A DNA stretch of 64,000 nt from Fallopia convolvulus (Eukaryota > Streptophyta > Magnoliopsida > Caryophyllales > Polygonaceae). The stretch is from NCBI GenBank assembly GCA_964016875.1, contig OZ024733.1, forward strand, positions 3,887,484-3,951,483, read 5' to 3'. Position numbers and translations under genes: made by a program. This document shows, piece by piece, positions 23,290 through 34,735 of this stretch (the stretch's first letter is position 1; each line of letters begins with the position of its first letter). Below the pieces are notes generated by a model, which had not been told where the DNA came from, did no database searches, and worked only from the letters and a program-made list of their open reading frames with translations.

Positions 23290-23915
23290 AAAAAAATACA
23301 TGCTCTCTCACGCCTCCTCCATCTCTCCTCCTCCGAATCGTGTGTGTCCCAAAACAAGAGCTAGAGAAGGGTATTTATAGAGAAACTAATCTATCTTAGA
23401 TCTCTCTATAAGGAAATAAATCTTCTAATAAGATATATCCCTTAAAACTATCTAATAACATAAAAGGAAATAGGATAAAAGTGTATTTAATTGTGCCGAC
23501 TCGGTCTTCGCTCCAATCCAGAGTGCCTCGATACCGAACTGTGCACCTCGGTATCGACCTGTTACAACACTACAAATAGCCTAGAGTAAAACTTGCGTAG
23601 CGGGTTCGTTACAACTCAGTTTGACTCGATTCTTTTTCCTATGTCTTTGTAACGAATTTCTATACTTCTTTCCAAGCTCAAACTTGATCTTCAATGAATT
23701 TATGGACTTCGTTCCTTGAGCTTTTCTTTAAGTGTTTCTCCTCGGTTTTGCTCTTTTCCTCAAAAGTGTTCCAAATAGTTTCTAAAAACCTACAAAACAC
23801 CACCAAAGCTTATGTAGACTCCATATCTGAAGAAAATACGAAAACCTACATAAACGACTCAAAACAAAACACAAAACTAAAGAAAAATACTAAAACAGAC
23901 CCTAAAAAAACATGA
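23290..23915 (-). repeat. Minus-strand Athila-like LTR fragment
   Basis: The order and style of text match the Athila-like LTR at 45053-46463: a TATA box on the minus strand at 23372-23379, a 'CTCAAAA..CCTACAAAACACC' block, and an 'AAAAACATGA' edge at the U3 side. It also has a twin 10-base motif, TCGATACCGA at 23528 and its reverse complement at 23548. It is cut on the right by the SIRE-2 remnant. The assignment is by analogy. Confidence 0.45.
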
Positions 23916-23930
23916 CTAAAAAGGCGGACA

Positions 23931-24852
23931 TCATGCTACTAACGAGCTTCTTGTTGAAAAGTTTAAGAACTTGATGAGTAGCGAATTTGAGATGAGCCTC
24001 ATAGGGAAATTGACGTTCTTCTTGGGACTTCGAATATCTCAAACCAAGGAGGGAACAAGGATCAATCAACAAAAATACATTAGTGAGATGCTGGTGAAAT
24101 ATGGAATGGAGCACTCCAGGCCCATTGAAACTCCCATTTCACCAAACTCAAGGCTAAATGCAAATGAAACATGCATCAGTGTGGACCAAGGGAACTTTCG
24201 AGGTATGATTGAGTCCCTTCTCTACTTAACTACTAGTAGGCCTGATATTATTTTCTTAGTGTGCCTATGTGCGCACTTTCAAGCTAACCCCTAGGAATCA
24301 CACCTGAAAGAGGTGAAGAGAATTTTCAGGTACCTCAAATGGAACGACAACCTGTGTCTTTGGTATCCAAGGAATAGTTCCCTTGAGCTCATAGCATACT
24401 CAGATGCAGATTTCGCTCAGCACTTGGTTTATAGAAAAAGAACTTCTGGATGGCCTAGTTCCTAGGGTCATGTCTAGTCGCATGGGGATCAAAGAAGCAA
24501 AACTCGGTGGAACCCTCCATAGGAGAAGCAGAATACGTGGTAGCCGCCTCTTGTTGTTCCCACATTCTATGGCTTAAGTACCAAGTTTAGGATTACGGTA
24601 TGACTTTTGGCCCAGTTCCCATAAGGTGTGATAATACTAGTGCTATTAACATTTCTAAGAATCATGTTCATCATTAACGTACCAAGCATATAAACATTAG
24701 GCATCATTTCTTGCATGAGAATGTTGAACATGGGAACATCTCTATGGAATTGTAGAACTGAAGAGAAAATTGCGGACATTCTCACTAAAGCTTTAGACAG
24801 ACGTCCCTACCATCCTCTTTGGATGCTTCTAGGGATGATAACTCTAAACTGA
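23931..24852 (+). pseudogene. pol: Copia RT C-terminus and RNase H, broken
   Basis: An open piece at 23971-24294 matches the RT part of SIRE-1 (5221-5577) over its length, beginning Met-Ser-Ser-Glu-Phe-Glu. It then runs through RNase H with a stop at 24292 and a frameshift before the Ala-Glu-Ala-Glu-Tyr text near 24530, ending with the same Met-Ile-Thr-Leu-Asn-stop as SIRE-1 at 24852. A small deletion near 23930 removes the end of the catalytic motif region. Confidence 0.85.
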
Positions 24853-25616
24853 AAAAGTCCGTGTTTGTTATTCCCTCAATGCCTGGTTAGTTTACATTGA
24901 AATGCGTGATAGGGAACTTTAGGAATAATCACTTTCATTTTACTCGGTTACTAGTCTAAAGCATCAATTGTACATTTTGGAACTTCACTTCTTTTGGCCC
25001 AAAATGATCAACTAGAGTTCCCTTAACCCTCATTACAAGAAACTATGACGGTTGATCATAAAAGCAACCCTTAGCCGAGAATCAGACAAACGCGTCTCAT
25101 GAGCCCACTCATTTTTCCCTTCACCGAGTCACAATTGTTTGGTTCCCTTTTGAGTTCCCAAGCCTCACAAATGATTTTGAGTATGAGTTCCCTTGTCCAT
25201 TCTAATCAAACCTGGCCTCTCAAAGATCATGGGAACTCGCTTGCATTATGATCACTAACAAAGGAACATTGAATCTAGGAAAGTTGAAACGCCACTTGGG
25301 AAGTGGGAAGGAAGTGTCAGAAACCGAAGCGTTAAGGGCCACAAATCTCAACTGCGTGATGTGATTTCCCACGAATGTGTGACGCGTGTCCCAAGCATGT
25401 AGAAGAAGTTGGAAAGGTACTACGTTCTCATTGGCTGAGGTTTGAAATGGGAAAAAGCTTTTACCCTTTTACTCTTATCTTCTCCCCACTTAAAAACCCC
25501 TATTTGCATTGTGGGACCTTCTTCAACCTCCGCTCTCTATAACTCGCATTTTCTGAATCTCTCCTCCTTCCCAAATCAAGAAAAACTCCAAAAACCTTCT
25601 CTTCCCAATATTCTCC

Positions 25617-27707
25617 ATGTCACCCACTTATCCCGTCCACCACATCCGTGAGTGGATAAATACCAATCCCAAATCTCGCTTCTCCTTCATGCTCCGAGAG
25701 GCTGATAACGAACCAGATCTAGCCACTCGAGAGATTATTTACAAAGCCTTCCATGACTATGTTCGTCCCCACCTCCACAAAGAGTGCATCGGATCCTCGC
25801 TTCTCGAATTCGAGATTCTAGGGCAACCCTCTGCTTCCCTTCCGGCGGCGCAAACTCAAACTCCCCTCACCATTTCTTCCCATCCACCACTTCCACCCAC
25901 CTCTTCTCATCCTCCTCCACCTATCTCCACATACTCCGAGACCACTATCATTGATAGTTTTGGTCCCGATCCCCCTCAATCAAAAAACAAACGCAAAAAT
26001 CCTAAATCCTCTTCTTCCGATCTTCCAAAGAAGAAGAAGAAGAAGAAAACCTCACCCCTCTCCCTCGATGCCATTCTAAATCTCTCCTCCTCCGCACCAC
26101 CACCACCACCACCACCCTCCTACTCTTCATCTCTACCACTTCCTTCCGGACTTGGGAACTCAAAATCCTAAGATCTACCTCTCTCTTCCAACCTTAATCC
26201 TATCTTTGGGAACTGTAGTCCCAGAGATCCCATCTCCACCACTTCTTCTCTTCCCACCACTAATGGCAACACCAACCCCATCGACCCCCCTTCTTCCTCT
26301 CTAAACACCAACAATCTGCCACCCTCCTCTCCAAAAGAAAAATCTCTCACTCCTCCTCCTCAACCCCCATCTCCCCCTCACCAAAAGTTCCCTCTCCCCA
26401 CTACTACTCATATTTCCTCCTCTTCCTCCCCGACCAAGCAAATGGTCAACCTCCACTCTGACGATGACTCCCTTCCCATCGCCGAGGTCTCTTGTAAAAA
26501 GAAAGGGAGGGACCCTCCCATCATGATGGGCACCACCGAAGAAGAAGCTCGCCTCGCTCCTCTTGAGGCCGAGCTCAAAGCTGAAATCACAAGGCCGGTC
26601 TCCACAAAGCGGCCAAGGGAAATCGGTGCCCAGGATGACGAAGAGAATGAGGATGAAGACGATGCCCCACTAGGAGGGGCCCTGGCACATGAAGCTGCTA
26701 GAGCACATCAGGGCACTCCAGAAGATGCTCACGAGGATATGGGCCTATCCTCGGATGAAGAAAGGAACTCGGATGGCGATGGTACCACCAAGGTGCTCGA
26801 TGTTGAAGTCCTTGCCATTGAGCACGGCCAGGATCTGGCTGCCGAGGATGAAGCATGCCAGCTTGTTGTGTCCCATGGCGCTCCTAAGAAAAAGGAGCCC
26901 ATGCTTTTACTTAAGGACACCGCTTCCCCTCTAAAGAAAAGGAAGGTTGCTACCCCTTCCAAAGGGAACAAGAGAAAGAAGGGCAAGGGATCTGAAATGC
27001 GAGTTCCCATTATAGAGGACCGTAAGCTCATCACCCTTTTGGTCCTCACTAAGTCCCTTCTTACTCTCCATGGACTCGGGGACCTCTGGAAGCTCATCAA
27101 GGCCCAAGGATGGGAACAGGTGTGCGACTCTGTTGTGAAAGTCGACCCTGAGCAAGTGCGCCTCTTCTACAACAACTTCTTCATCAACGACGAAGCCACT
27201 CAGAGCACTCTCTCCCTTCACGGTGACAACTATATCTTCACTGCCTCCTCCATTCGTCGTCAGTTGAATGTCCATGTCAAGGGCTTGGGTTTCCTTCCCC
27301 ACAAGAACTAGGGCAATTTCAACAAGGATGAGATCTACTACAACATCTATGACAGCCGTGTTCCCACATCAGGGACCCCAACTCACAACCTCTCTTTCCT
27401 CGCAAAACTAGCTCACCAGTTCATCATCACAGTTGTGATCCCTCGGCAAGAGAAGCGCCACAACCTCAACATTCAAGATGACATTCTCCTCTTCCACTTC
27501 CTCCACAAGATGCCCATCAACTTGCCCTTAATCATGCTTGGGCACATGGAAAAGTGTCTGGCCTGTCCAACTCATTCACTGCCATACGCTGGCCTAGTGA
27601 AGAAGCTTCTGGTCAAGAAGGGCCTCTACGACGACACCAAGGAGGAAGTGACCATTGAAAGGGAACTAGACCTATTTGTGGTCCATAAAATGCGTCACCC
27701 AGAATAG
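25617..27707 (+). pseudogene. SIRE env-position ORF, one frame with two stops
   Basis: A single reading frame of 697 codons from ATG 25617 to the stop at 27705, interrupted only by TAA at 26169 and TAG at 27309. Order: a structured N-terminus of about 80 residues, a Pro/Ser/Thr-rich linker, a Lys-rich cluster near 26025-26050, an acidic segment (26600-26760), a second Lys/Arg cluster (26925-26995), then the domain usually called putative plant transposon protein (about 27010-27707). There is no signal peptide or hydrophobic membrane segment. The basic clusters look like nuclear targeting signals. This argues that the protein is not an envelope, although it occupies that position. Function unknown. 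Confidence 0.8.
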
Positions 27708-28007
27708 CCCGAGGATCAAGCACAAGGGACCCTTCCCTCTGGTGAAGGAACTGTTGGGAACACACATGTGCTTCTACACATTGCTACCACTCTCGAAAGC
27801 ATCCTGTCCGTCATGACTCAACTGCGTGATCACTTGCTTCCCAAGGCCCCATTATCTTATTTTATTTGTTCCCTTAGCTCTCTCTCTCTCTCCTCAAAAA
27901 AATGTAACAAGTTCCCTCTTTGTACAAATTTGGCTTAAGTAATATATGGGTCTTTTAGTATGACTGTGTGTTCCTTATCTCCTTCTTATGCTTTCTATTT
28001 TCGATGA

Positions 28008-28235
28008 TGCCAAAAGGGGGAAGGACAAAATGTGTGAGATGAGTTATTTACCATTTATCACAAAATACGCTTTGGCTAAGGGGGAACTAACGCATAAAAT
28101 GCTAAGGACTTAATTGTTCATAGAAGTGGCTCCAAAGGTTCATGCTTAGGAACTCAGATGCATTTCATGAGTTTTCATACATTAAAATACTTGCTTGTTT
28201 TGCAATGGGTTTGTCCTCATCAAAAAGGGGGAAAT
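28008..28235 (+). other. Polypurine tracts of SIRE-2
   Basis: AAAAAGGGGGAAAT at 28222-28235 abuts the LTR. Related purine runs lie at about 28013-28023 (AAAAGGGGGAAGG) and 28078-28087 (AAGGGGGAAC). The same multiplication of tracts is seen in SIRE-1. Confidence 0.8.
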
Positions 28236-29221
28236 TGTTGGGAAGGTGTTGGGAACTCTGGTTCCACAACATCCGAACAACGATGTTATCTCTAGTTTTG
28301 ATAATGACAAACGCCATATGGGAACTAACGTTTACACTCAATAATTTCAAGGGAACTCCAGGTCGAATGAAGACTTTCTCAAAAGGGAACACAAAAGGAA
28401 CTCATGTCCATATGAAAGCAAGTTCCTATCAAAGGAACTCAAAAAAGAGAAGTTCCTCGCATATGGGAACTCACATGTGAAGACAGACCGTGCAGCGCAA
28501 ATCACGGGATCTTGTCCTGGACAAAACAGAGGCACAGTTTGAGGAACAGACTGGGACGAGCGATCCAACAATCCGATTGACATTTGTAGTTGACTAAGTT
28601 TCAAATCAAGTCACATGTGAGGATTGGAAGACTTGGCATGCAAGACAAAGGGCATTTTGCACAACAATGAAAATGAAGATATCAACCCAAGTTCAAACAA
28701 CTATATAAGCTAATGAATAGCGCTTAGAATAAGCACTTCTCCAAGAACTCAAAACCTCAAACAAAGAAACAGGAAAGACGTTTGAATCATTGAAGAGAAG
28801 TCCCCGGGGACGAGTGTTCGATCTCGGCGACGGCGAATCCAGGTTCCCAGGAGAAAGGGAACTGTAACAGTGAGCTCAAGTTGTAAGGTTCGATTTATTT
28901 TTGTTTAGTTGAGTTGTTCGCTTAGGAACTAGTTTGAGAAGACTTGCTAGTGCTGCTAGAGTTAGGAGACTGCTACGAACAAAGAAGGGTAAGTCTTGCC
29001 TGTTGTAACTAAGGAACAATCAATAAAACAAGTAGATCGTTCAAAATCCTCCAAGAGGAGGTAGAGGTTTACCTACACAACTAGTTGGTTGTCGTGGGGT
29101 TCCTCTATAAAGGAACAGTGTCTTTCGTTGCTTGTGTCACTTGCGATTGTTTACTTTTGCTGCCTTGGGAGCAACCTAACCGCCAGTTCCCAAGCTCTTA
29201 CTAATGCTCGTCGATCCAACA
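28236..29221 (+). repeat. 3' LTR of SIRE-2
   Basis: 986 bp from TGTTGGG to CCAACA. A TATA-like TATATAAG lies at 28702-28709 and an AATAAAAC polyadenylation-like signal near 29023. 'GGGAACT' and 'GGAAC' words are unusually frequent in the first 250 bp. Confidence 0.9.
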
Positions 29222-29762
29222 ATTTTCTAGTTTTTTTATGTAGATCTTAAGATTTTTGTGTGGGAAAAACAATGTTAACGGATTCATACATGAAGGAAGC
29301 CTAAGAACACAATAATACAACAAGGAAATTTCCTTTAATTACACCCAAAATCATCACTGATAGGTAAATTAATCTGATCGATATGTACAATCTTACAAAA
29401 AGCTTTTTTCATACCTCATTAGTCTTGACAACATCTTCCTTCCTTAATGACACTTCACCATCATTGTTATCTTTCGATTGATTGCTTTTCACCTAAAACA
29501 TAAAATAAAGAGACCAATCAACAAATATATCTTATTATATTAAAAAATGCATCAATATTTGATACCTCATCCATGTTGTCATCAGATGATAACACATCGC
29601 CATCATTCTTAGCTACTATTACACCTTCTCTCTTATACAAAACATGCTTTTCGAATCTCTCTTCCAGCTTTGATATCCTCTAAATTAGCAAAATTTTGAA
29701 TCCTTTCTAATGATTCAACTAGCTTAGTGATGGCACACATTACTTGTCTAGGATCAAGGGCT
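29222..29762. other. AT-rich spacer
   Basis: No domain or repeat end recognised. It may belong to the minus-strand gene fragment that follows. Confidence 0.4.
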
Positions 29763-30740
29763 TCCTTTGTTTTCTCACATTATTCCCTTTTTTGTTATGA
29801 TTCTCCATGTTTTTTACTATACCGTTAAAATGCTCATCACTTTTTTCATCAAAGAACTAGCATTTGAATAACATCTCTACCTCATTTTTTTCAAGAACCA
29901 AAATTATCTTCAGATGAATGTCCTGGATGTTATCCTCATGAACCATCTCCTCCACGATTCCATGTTATCTTATACTATAGTAATCCAAAAATCAACCACA
30001 ATATATCTGACATCAACAATAATAAAACATAATATATTACTTGGAAAAAAATAGGCATTCCACGTATGGGATATGGCACTCTAGTTTTCTTTGGAAGTGA
30101 TTTTGCCACCTTTGCTCTCTCTATTCTTCTACCCATAACTTTTGTTAAACTTTCATGAAGCTCCTCGTATCCAGGGCTGCCCCATGGGTATGCATAAAAC
30201 CGATCCATGGTCTCCAAGAGCATCCCATTTTCAACTTTCACCTTCTTCTTCTTATCACCACCTAAGATTAAGTCCTCCACAATCAACAAAACAGCCAACT
30301 TGAATTTGAAATTATTATCATCTCTACAATCTTTAAATTTATAAAAAAAGATATTGCAACCGGGAGCACCAAAAAACCTTTTCATAACCATCTTCTCTTC
30401 TTTCGTATCGACTTTTGAAGGTATATCACAATCCTGACCGCAAATGATGTTGTATAATTTCATTGAAAATGGAGGTCTTTACCTCCACCTCCATACATGT
30501 ATCCCATTGCTTCATTATTTCAAGTTGTTTAAACAAAATTCCATGTATAAGTTATGAAGAGAATTGAACTTCTACAACCATCTTAATTATTTCCCCAAAT
30601 TGTCATGTACAGTACTTTGCCAATCTATAGGAGTGAGCCTGTTCCCAATCTCGTGAACAAAAGCTTGCCTCAAATTGTTGTTAATTCGACCATAAAAGGA
30701 ATCAATTTGTTCATGTTTATAATGCATCTACAAAACAAAA
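29763..30740 (-). repeat. Segmental duplication, copy 1
   Basis: This stretch is repeated in the same orientation at 31018-32352. Matching landmarks are 'TCTCACATTATTCCC' (29775 and 31029), 'AGGCATTCCACGTATGGG' (30052 and 31652) and 'ATGCATCTACAAAACAAAAG' (30722 and 32331). Copy 1 lacks about 340 bp that copy 2 has at 31230-31568. Confidence 0.85.
29975..30463 (-). pseudogene. DUF1985-type domain fragment, copy 1
   Basis: A 162-codon open frame on the minus strand with the features I associate with plant DUF1985: an Asp/Glu and Lys-rich core, a hydrophobic Leu-Leu-Ile-Val helix followed by Glu-Asp-Leu, and the Phe-Tyr-Ala-Tyr-Pro-Trp-Gly motif near 30175-30200. DUF1985 occurs in plant transposon-borne genes, often with a Ulp1-like protease, in Mutator-type elements. 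No protease domain or transposase is visible here. Domain name from memory, without a search. The 3' part reads into a hydrophobic stretch that is probably intron. Confidence 0.55.
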
Positions 30741-31017
30741 GAAGTCCTAAAATTAGTAATTGTAAGCTTAAGTTGGGCATAAAATATATACAATAGTAAT
30801 TGTATTAACAATTAATGCAATCAATAATCAAATCAATAGAGAAAGCGAAAGCATGTCCCTGGGTTTTGTATACAATAGAGAAAGGTTTTTGAAAAGAAAA
30901 TGAAAAATCAAGTATACATATAATATATAGAAAATAAAATCCACCAAAAGCATGTCATTTTTATAGTATAGAAAAACAAAAAAGGAAAAGAAAATACAAT
31001 ATTTCTATGAGAAGGTC

Positions 31018-32352
31018 CTTTCTTTGTTTTCTCACATTATTCCCTTTTTTGTTATGTTTCTCCAAGTTTTTTACTATATGGTTAAAATGATCATCACTTT
31101 CTTCATTAGAGAAGTAGCACTTGAATAACATCTCTACCTCTTTTTTTTTTGAAGAACCAAAATTATCTTCAAATGAATGTCTTGGATGTTATCCTCACCA
31201 ACCATCTTCTCCACGATTCCATGTTCAAGGATTTCTTGTGTAAGCCACCTTAAACCACGTGGAGAAGCAGACTCACTCATCCTTATAACAAAACTCTCCC
31301 TAATTGTTTGAACAACTTCACATATCCAAATCTGGAAGCATTGATTTATAGAACAAGTTAGTAAATCTAAATAATGATAAAAATATAAATAATTTGCTAA
31401 CAAAATAATTTTAAATGATTAGCAAATAATTGAGTTTCTATGACAGACCAAAATTAAATGATTATGAACTTTTTATTATATAGGTTATAATAGAAGATTA
31501 AATGCTAGATAGAGGTTAAATTTGCCTAAAGTAGAGTCAGGATAATTTGTTGTGACCCAAAAATGTTTCTTATACTATAGCAATCCAAAAATCAACCAAA
31601 ATAAAACCGACATCAACAATAATAAAACATATTATATTACATGGTAAAACAATAGGCATTCCACGTATGGGATATGGTACTCTAGTTTGCTTTGGGAGTG
31701 ATTTTGCCACCTTTGCTCTCTACATTCCTCTACCCACAACTTTTGTTAAACTTTCATGAAGCTCCTAGTATCCAAGCCTGCCCCATCGGTATGCATAAAA
31801 CCGATACATCGTCTCTAAGAGCATCCCATGTTCAACTTTCACCCTCCTATTCTTATCACCTCTTAAGATTAAGCCCTCCACAATCAACAAAACAACCAAC
31901 TTGAATTTGAAATTATTCTCATCCCTACAATCTTTAAATTTATAAAAAAAGATCTTGGATTGTGGAACCTGGAGCACCAAAATACCTTTTCATAACCATC
32001 TTCTCTCCTTTAGTATCAACTTTTGAAGGTATATCAAAATCCAAACCGCAAATGATGTTGTATTATTTCATTGAAGATGGAGTTCTTTACCTCCGCCTTC
32101 GTACCATGTCTCCCATTTCTTCATTGTTAGAAGTTGTTTAAAAAAAATTCCATGTTTAAGTTGCGATGAGAATTGAACTTTTTGCACCAACTTAACTATT
32201 TCCCCAAATTACCCTGTACAATCCTTTGCCAATTTGTAGGAGTGAGCCTATTCTCAATCTCACGAACAAAAGCTTGCCTCGAATTGTTGTTAGTTTGACC
32301 ATAAAAGGAATCAATTTGTTCATATTTATAATGCATCTACAAAACAAAAGGA
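31018..32352 (-). repeat. Segmental duplication, copy 2
   Basis: Second copy of 29763-30740, with an additional 340-bp block (31230-31568). The copies differ by many substitutions, so the duplication is not recent. Confidence 0.85.
31134..31980 (-). pseudogene. DUF1985-type domain fragment, copy 2, with an extra exon-like block
   Basis: 31765-31980 repeats the DUF1985-like core of copy 1, with Tyr-Ala-Tyr-Arg-Trp-Gly where copy 1 has Tyr-Ala-Tyr-Pro-Trp-Gly. 31134-31403 is a second open block of 89 codons, read after an AT-rich stretch that looks like an intron. It is this exon-like block that copy 1 has lost. Stops and indels break the core, so both copies are dead. Confidence 0.5.
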
Positions 32353-32355
32353 GTT

Positions 32356-32506
32356 AAATTCTATCAAGTTAAATTCTATCAAGTTGTTTGTGGAGTTTTC
32401 GGAGTCTCCGGAATAGAAGATGTTTGTGGAGTTTTCAGAGTCTCCAGGAATCAATTTGTTAATTGGACCATAAATGGAAGATGTTTGTGGAGTTTTCGAA
32501 GTCTCC
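32356..32506. repeat. Small minisatellite: 15-bp and 25-bp repeats
   Basis: AAATTCTATCAAGTT is repeated back to back at 32356-32385. A 25-bp unit beginning TGTTTGTGGAGTTTTC occurs at 32385, 32421 and 32482 with one or two changes each. Confidence 0.85.
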
Positions 32507-33045
32507 AAAAATGAGTTTTAGTTCAGAATTTAAATTCTATCAAGTTGTTTATATTAATGATTCTTTTTTTTTCTTTCTAAAATAAAATAACTATAATGAG
32601 GTTTTGGGATCCGTTTGTGGAAATGGAATGGCATCTCCTTTGTTCTGTAAAATTTATTTATGTGCAAATTCAAAAGACAATATTTCAAAATAAGAATTTT
32701 AAGTTTTTGTCATAATGGAAGATAAGGAATTAAATTAAGTTAATTACAAAAATTATTAGTTAGAGTGGGGTTCTAACTTGAGGTGCTTAACCAAATTAAA
32801 GTTTGGTTTTAAAGCCTTGCATAGTCAAAGGGGGTTTTTAAAATTTAAGATAAAGAATTTTAGTGATTGAGGAACATGAATTTTTTTTGAACAAAGACAT
32901 GACCGTAAATGGATTTAGTTTTAGTGCTGTTGGAAAAAAAACTATATGAATATGGTTGTAAAATCCTAATTGTTAAATAAAAATTTAATGTTGAGATTGA
33001 CTTTCTCTTTTGTATCAACTTATTAATTTTTTTAAAACGGGTTCA
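32507..33045. other. AT-rich spacer, left flank of the CACTA element
   Basis: No gene seen. It ends in TCA (33043-33045), the left target duplication of the CACTA transposon. Confidence 0.6.
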
Positions 33046-33296
33046 CACTACTACAATAAAGAGCTAATGAAGCAGTTAATTGTAGCGGTTAAGGTAATGC
33101 AGCGGTATTAAGCAACGGTTAGACTAATAAAGCCGTTTTTGCAGCGGTTTTTTCTAATATTATAATTTCTGCGTTCAATAAGCTCTAATGCAGCGGTTAC
33201 ATAAATTATTATTTTTAAAAATAAGAAAATTAATCTAAGGGCGCGGTTGTAGGGTAAAATTAACCCGCGCTAGAAGCGCGCCGGCCCAAAACAACG
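33046..33296 (+). repeat. CACTA left TIR and subterminal repeats
   Basis: After the TIR, motifs of the GCAGCGGTT and TAATGCAGCGG kind occur about six times up to 33203. The segment stops at the truncated edge of the Athila-like LTR. Confidence 0.85.
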
Positions 33297-34658
33297 GTTT
33301 TATATGTGTTTTAGTTAGTTTTAGGTTAGTTTTTATGTAGTTTTTAGGTTTTTGTGTTGTCGGGTATTATGCGCTGGTTTGCTCGGTTTTACATGTTTTT
33401 AGGTTCAGGAGCAACAGCGGGGCGAGTACAGATTGATCATGGCGATGGTGGGCGAGCTAAGGAATGCAAGGAGTGCTAGGAGCGTAGATGGAGAAGAGTT
33501 AGACCAAGAAAGGACGAGCCAAGCACAAGCCAAAAGCTCGGGACTGACCCCGAGCAACCAAGCCGCGCAATCACAGCTGATAGCCAAAAGCGCGGGGAAG
33601 CAAATGCGCGGCCGCGCAATTTGGTGCCAAGCGGCGCAATTCGGGACTTTTCAGCGGACGCGTGTTTTGGGCCAATTTTTGGTTTTGGGCTTTGACAATT
33701 GGGTTTGTGGGCTTGTATGTCATCCGAGTATGTGATTTAATATATCTTTTGAGGGATATTTTTAGTAGACATATAAATACTTTATGTTAGTTTATTTTCT
33801 CATAACTTTTGATCAACTTTTGGAGGCTAGGGTTTTCTCTCAAGGAAGAACCTTTAAACCTTTGTAAGTTTGATTTTAATTCAATTATGCATTGCTAATT
33901 TCTCTTGTGTTTGGCTAGTTATTGAAGTCATGATTTGTATGTAGTTTTGAGGTTTGATTGATTCTCAACAAACTTGAATAGAAATTATTCACTGTGCTTA
34001 ATTGAATCTAAACTAGGGTTTTGTTAGATTGATCACCTAATAGAATTTCTAGTTATAACTGAGTCTGATTAATTACCGATTGGAGTTAATTTGATCAAGA
34101 GTATACTTTAATCAATTAGTACCGGTTGGACTTGTTGGTTGAAGAAGGGAATAAATTCACAAGTCACTTGGATGTCTGGTTGCTCTAAGTGTTTGTTTCT
34201 ATTGATAACTTGAATCGTCATGCTGTTATTTAATTAAATCTAGAAGGTCTTCTAGGTTATTAATTAATTAGGGCTGTTAGACTGGTAGTTCTATCAACTA
34301 TATATGAAGTTTGGGTCTTAATCCTTAGTAGGGTCATTATCCACAATAGATTATTCAAGTGAGAAGAGAATCAAAAGGATCGATGATCAACAAATCAATA
34401 TCATGATGGATCTAACTAGTTGAACACGTTTGTCTTTCATATATTCAAATCAACTTCTGCATTCATATTTACTTTTCAATTTGCATAGTATTTTACATAA
34501 ATCAATCAATAAACCCCCCATATTAGTTACTTGGCACTTAAGAAATAACACATTTACACGAGTCTCTGTGGGTTCGACCCTTGCTTCCACTTTATTCAAG
34601 TTAGGAAGTTAGGTATTTCTTTGATATTGCTTTTATATCAACGTAAAAGTGCTCATCA
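33297..34658 (+). repeat. Left LTR of the Athila-like element (Athila-1)
   Basis: About 1362 bp, repeated at 37315-38675 with roughly 3 percent difference by eye. TATAAATA at 33772-33779 is the likely core promoter. GCCGCGCAAT occurs at 33562 and 33611, with the variant GCGGCGCAAT at 33631. The initial TG is missing. Confidence 0.85.
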
Positions 34659-34662
34659 AATT

Positions 34663-34680
34663 TGGCGCCGTTGCCGGGGA
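34663..34680 (+). other. Primer binding site, tRNA-Asp type
   Basis: TGGCGCCGTTGCCGGGGA, the classical primer site of many plant Athila/Tat elements. The second copy (from 38680) reads GGCGACG, one change. Confidence 0.88.
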
Positions 34681-34735
34681 CTCGTCGCTATTTGTGTTTA
34701 TTAATTTCGTGCTGTTTTGGGTGTGAACCGGTTAT

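Larger units (their letters stand above)
23918..29221 (+). mobile_element. 3' half of a second SIRE/Maximus copia element (SIRE-2)
   Basis: It begins inside reverse transcriptase just after the catalytic Tyr-Val-Asp-Asp region and runs through RNase H, a long extra ORF, repeated polypurine tracts and one LTR (28236-29221). It is a different family from SIRE-1: LTR sequence and length differ, and proteins are similar but not identical. The 5' LTR, gag, protease and integrase are missing, so this is a truncated copy with no target duplication to check. Confidence 0.88.

Noticed and set aside
25617..27707. An envelope protein making SIRE-2 an endogenous retrovirus
   Set aside because: No signal peptide, no transmembrane segment, and basic clusters suggest nuclear targeting.
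33433..33735. A 100-codon ORF repeated at 37371-37808
   Set aside because: It lies in the U3 part of both Athila-1 LTRs, and reading frame and start differ between copies.
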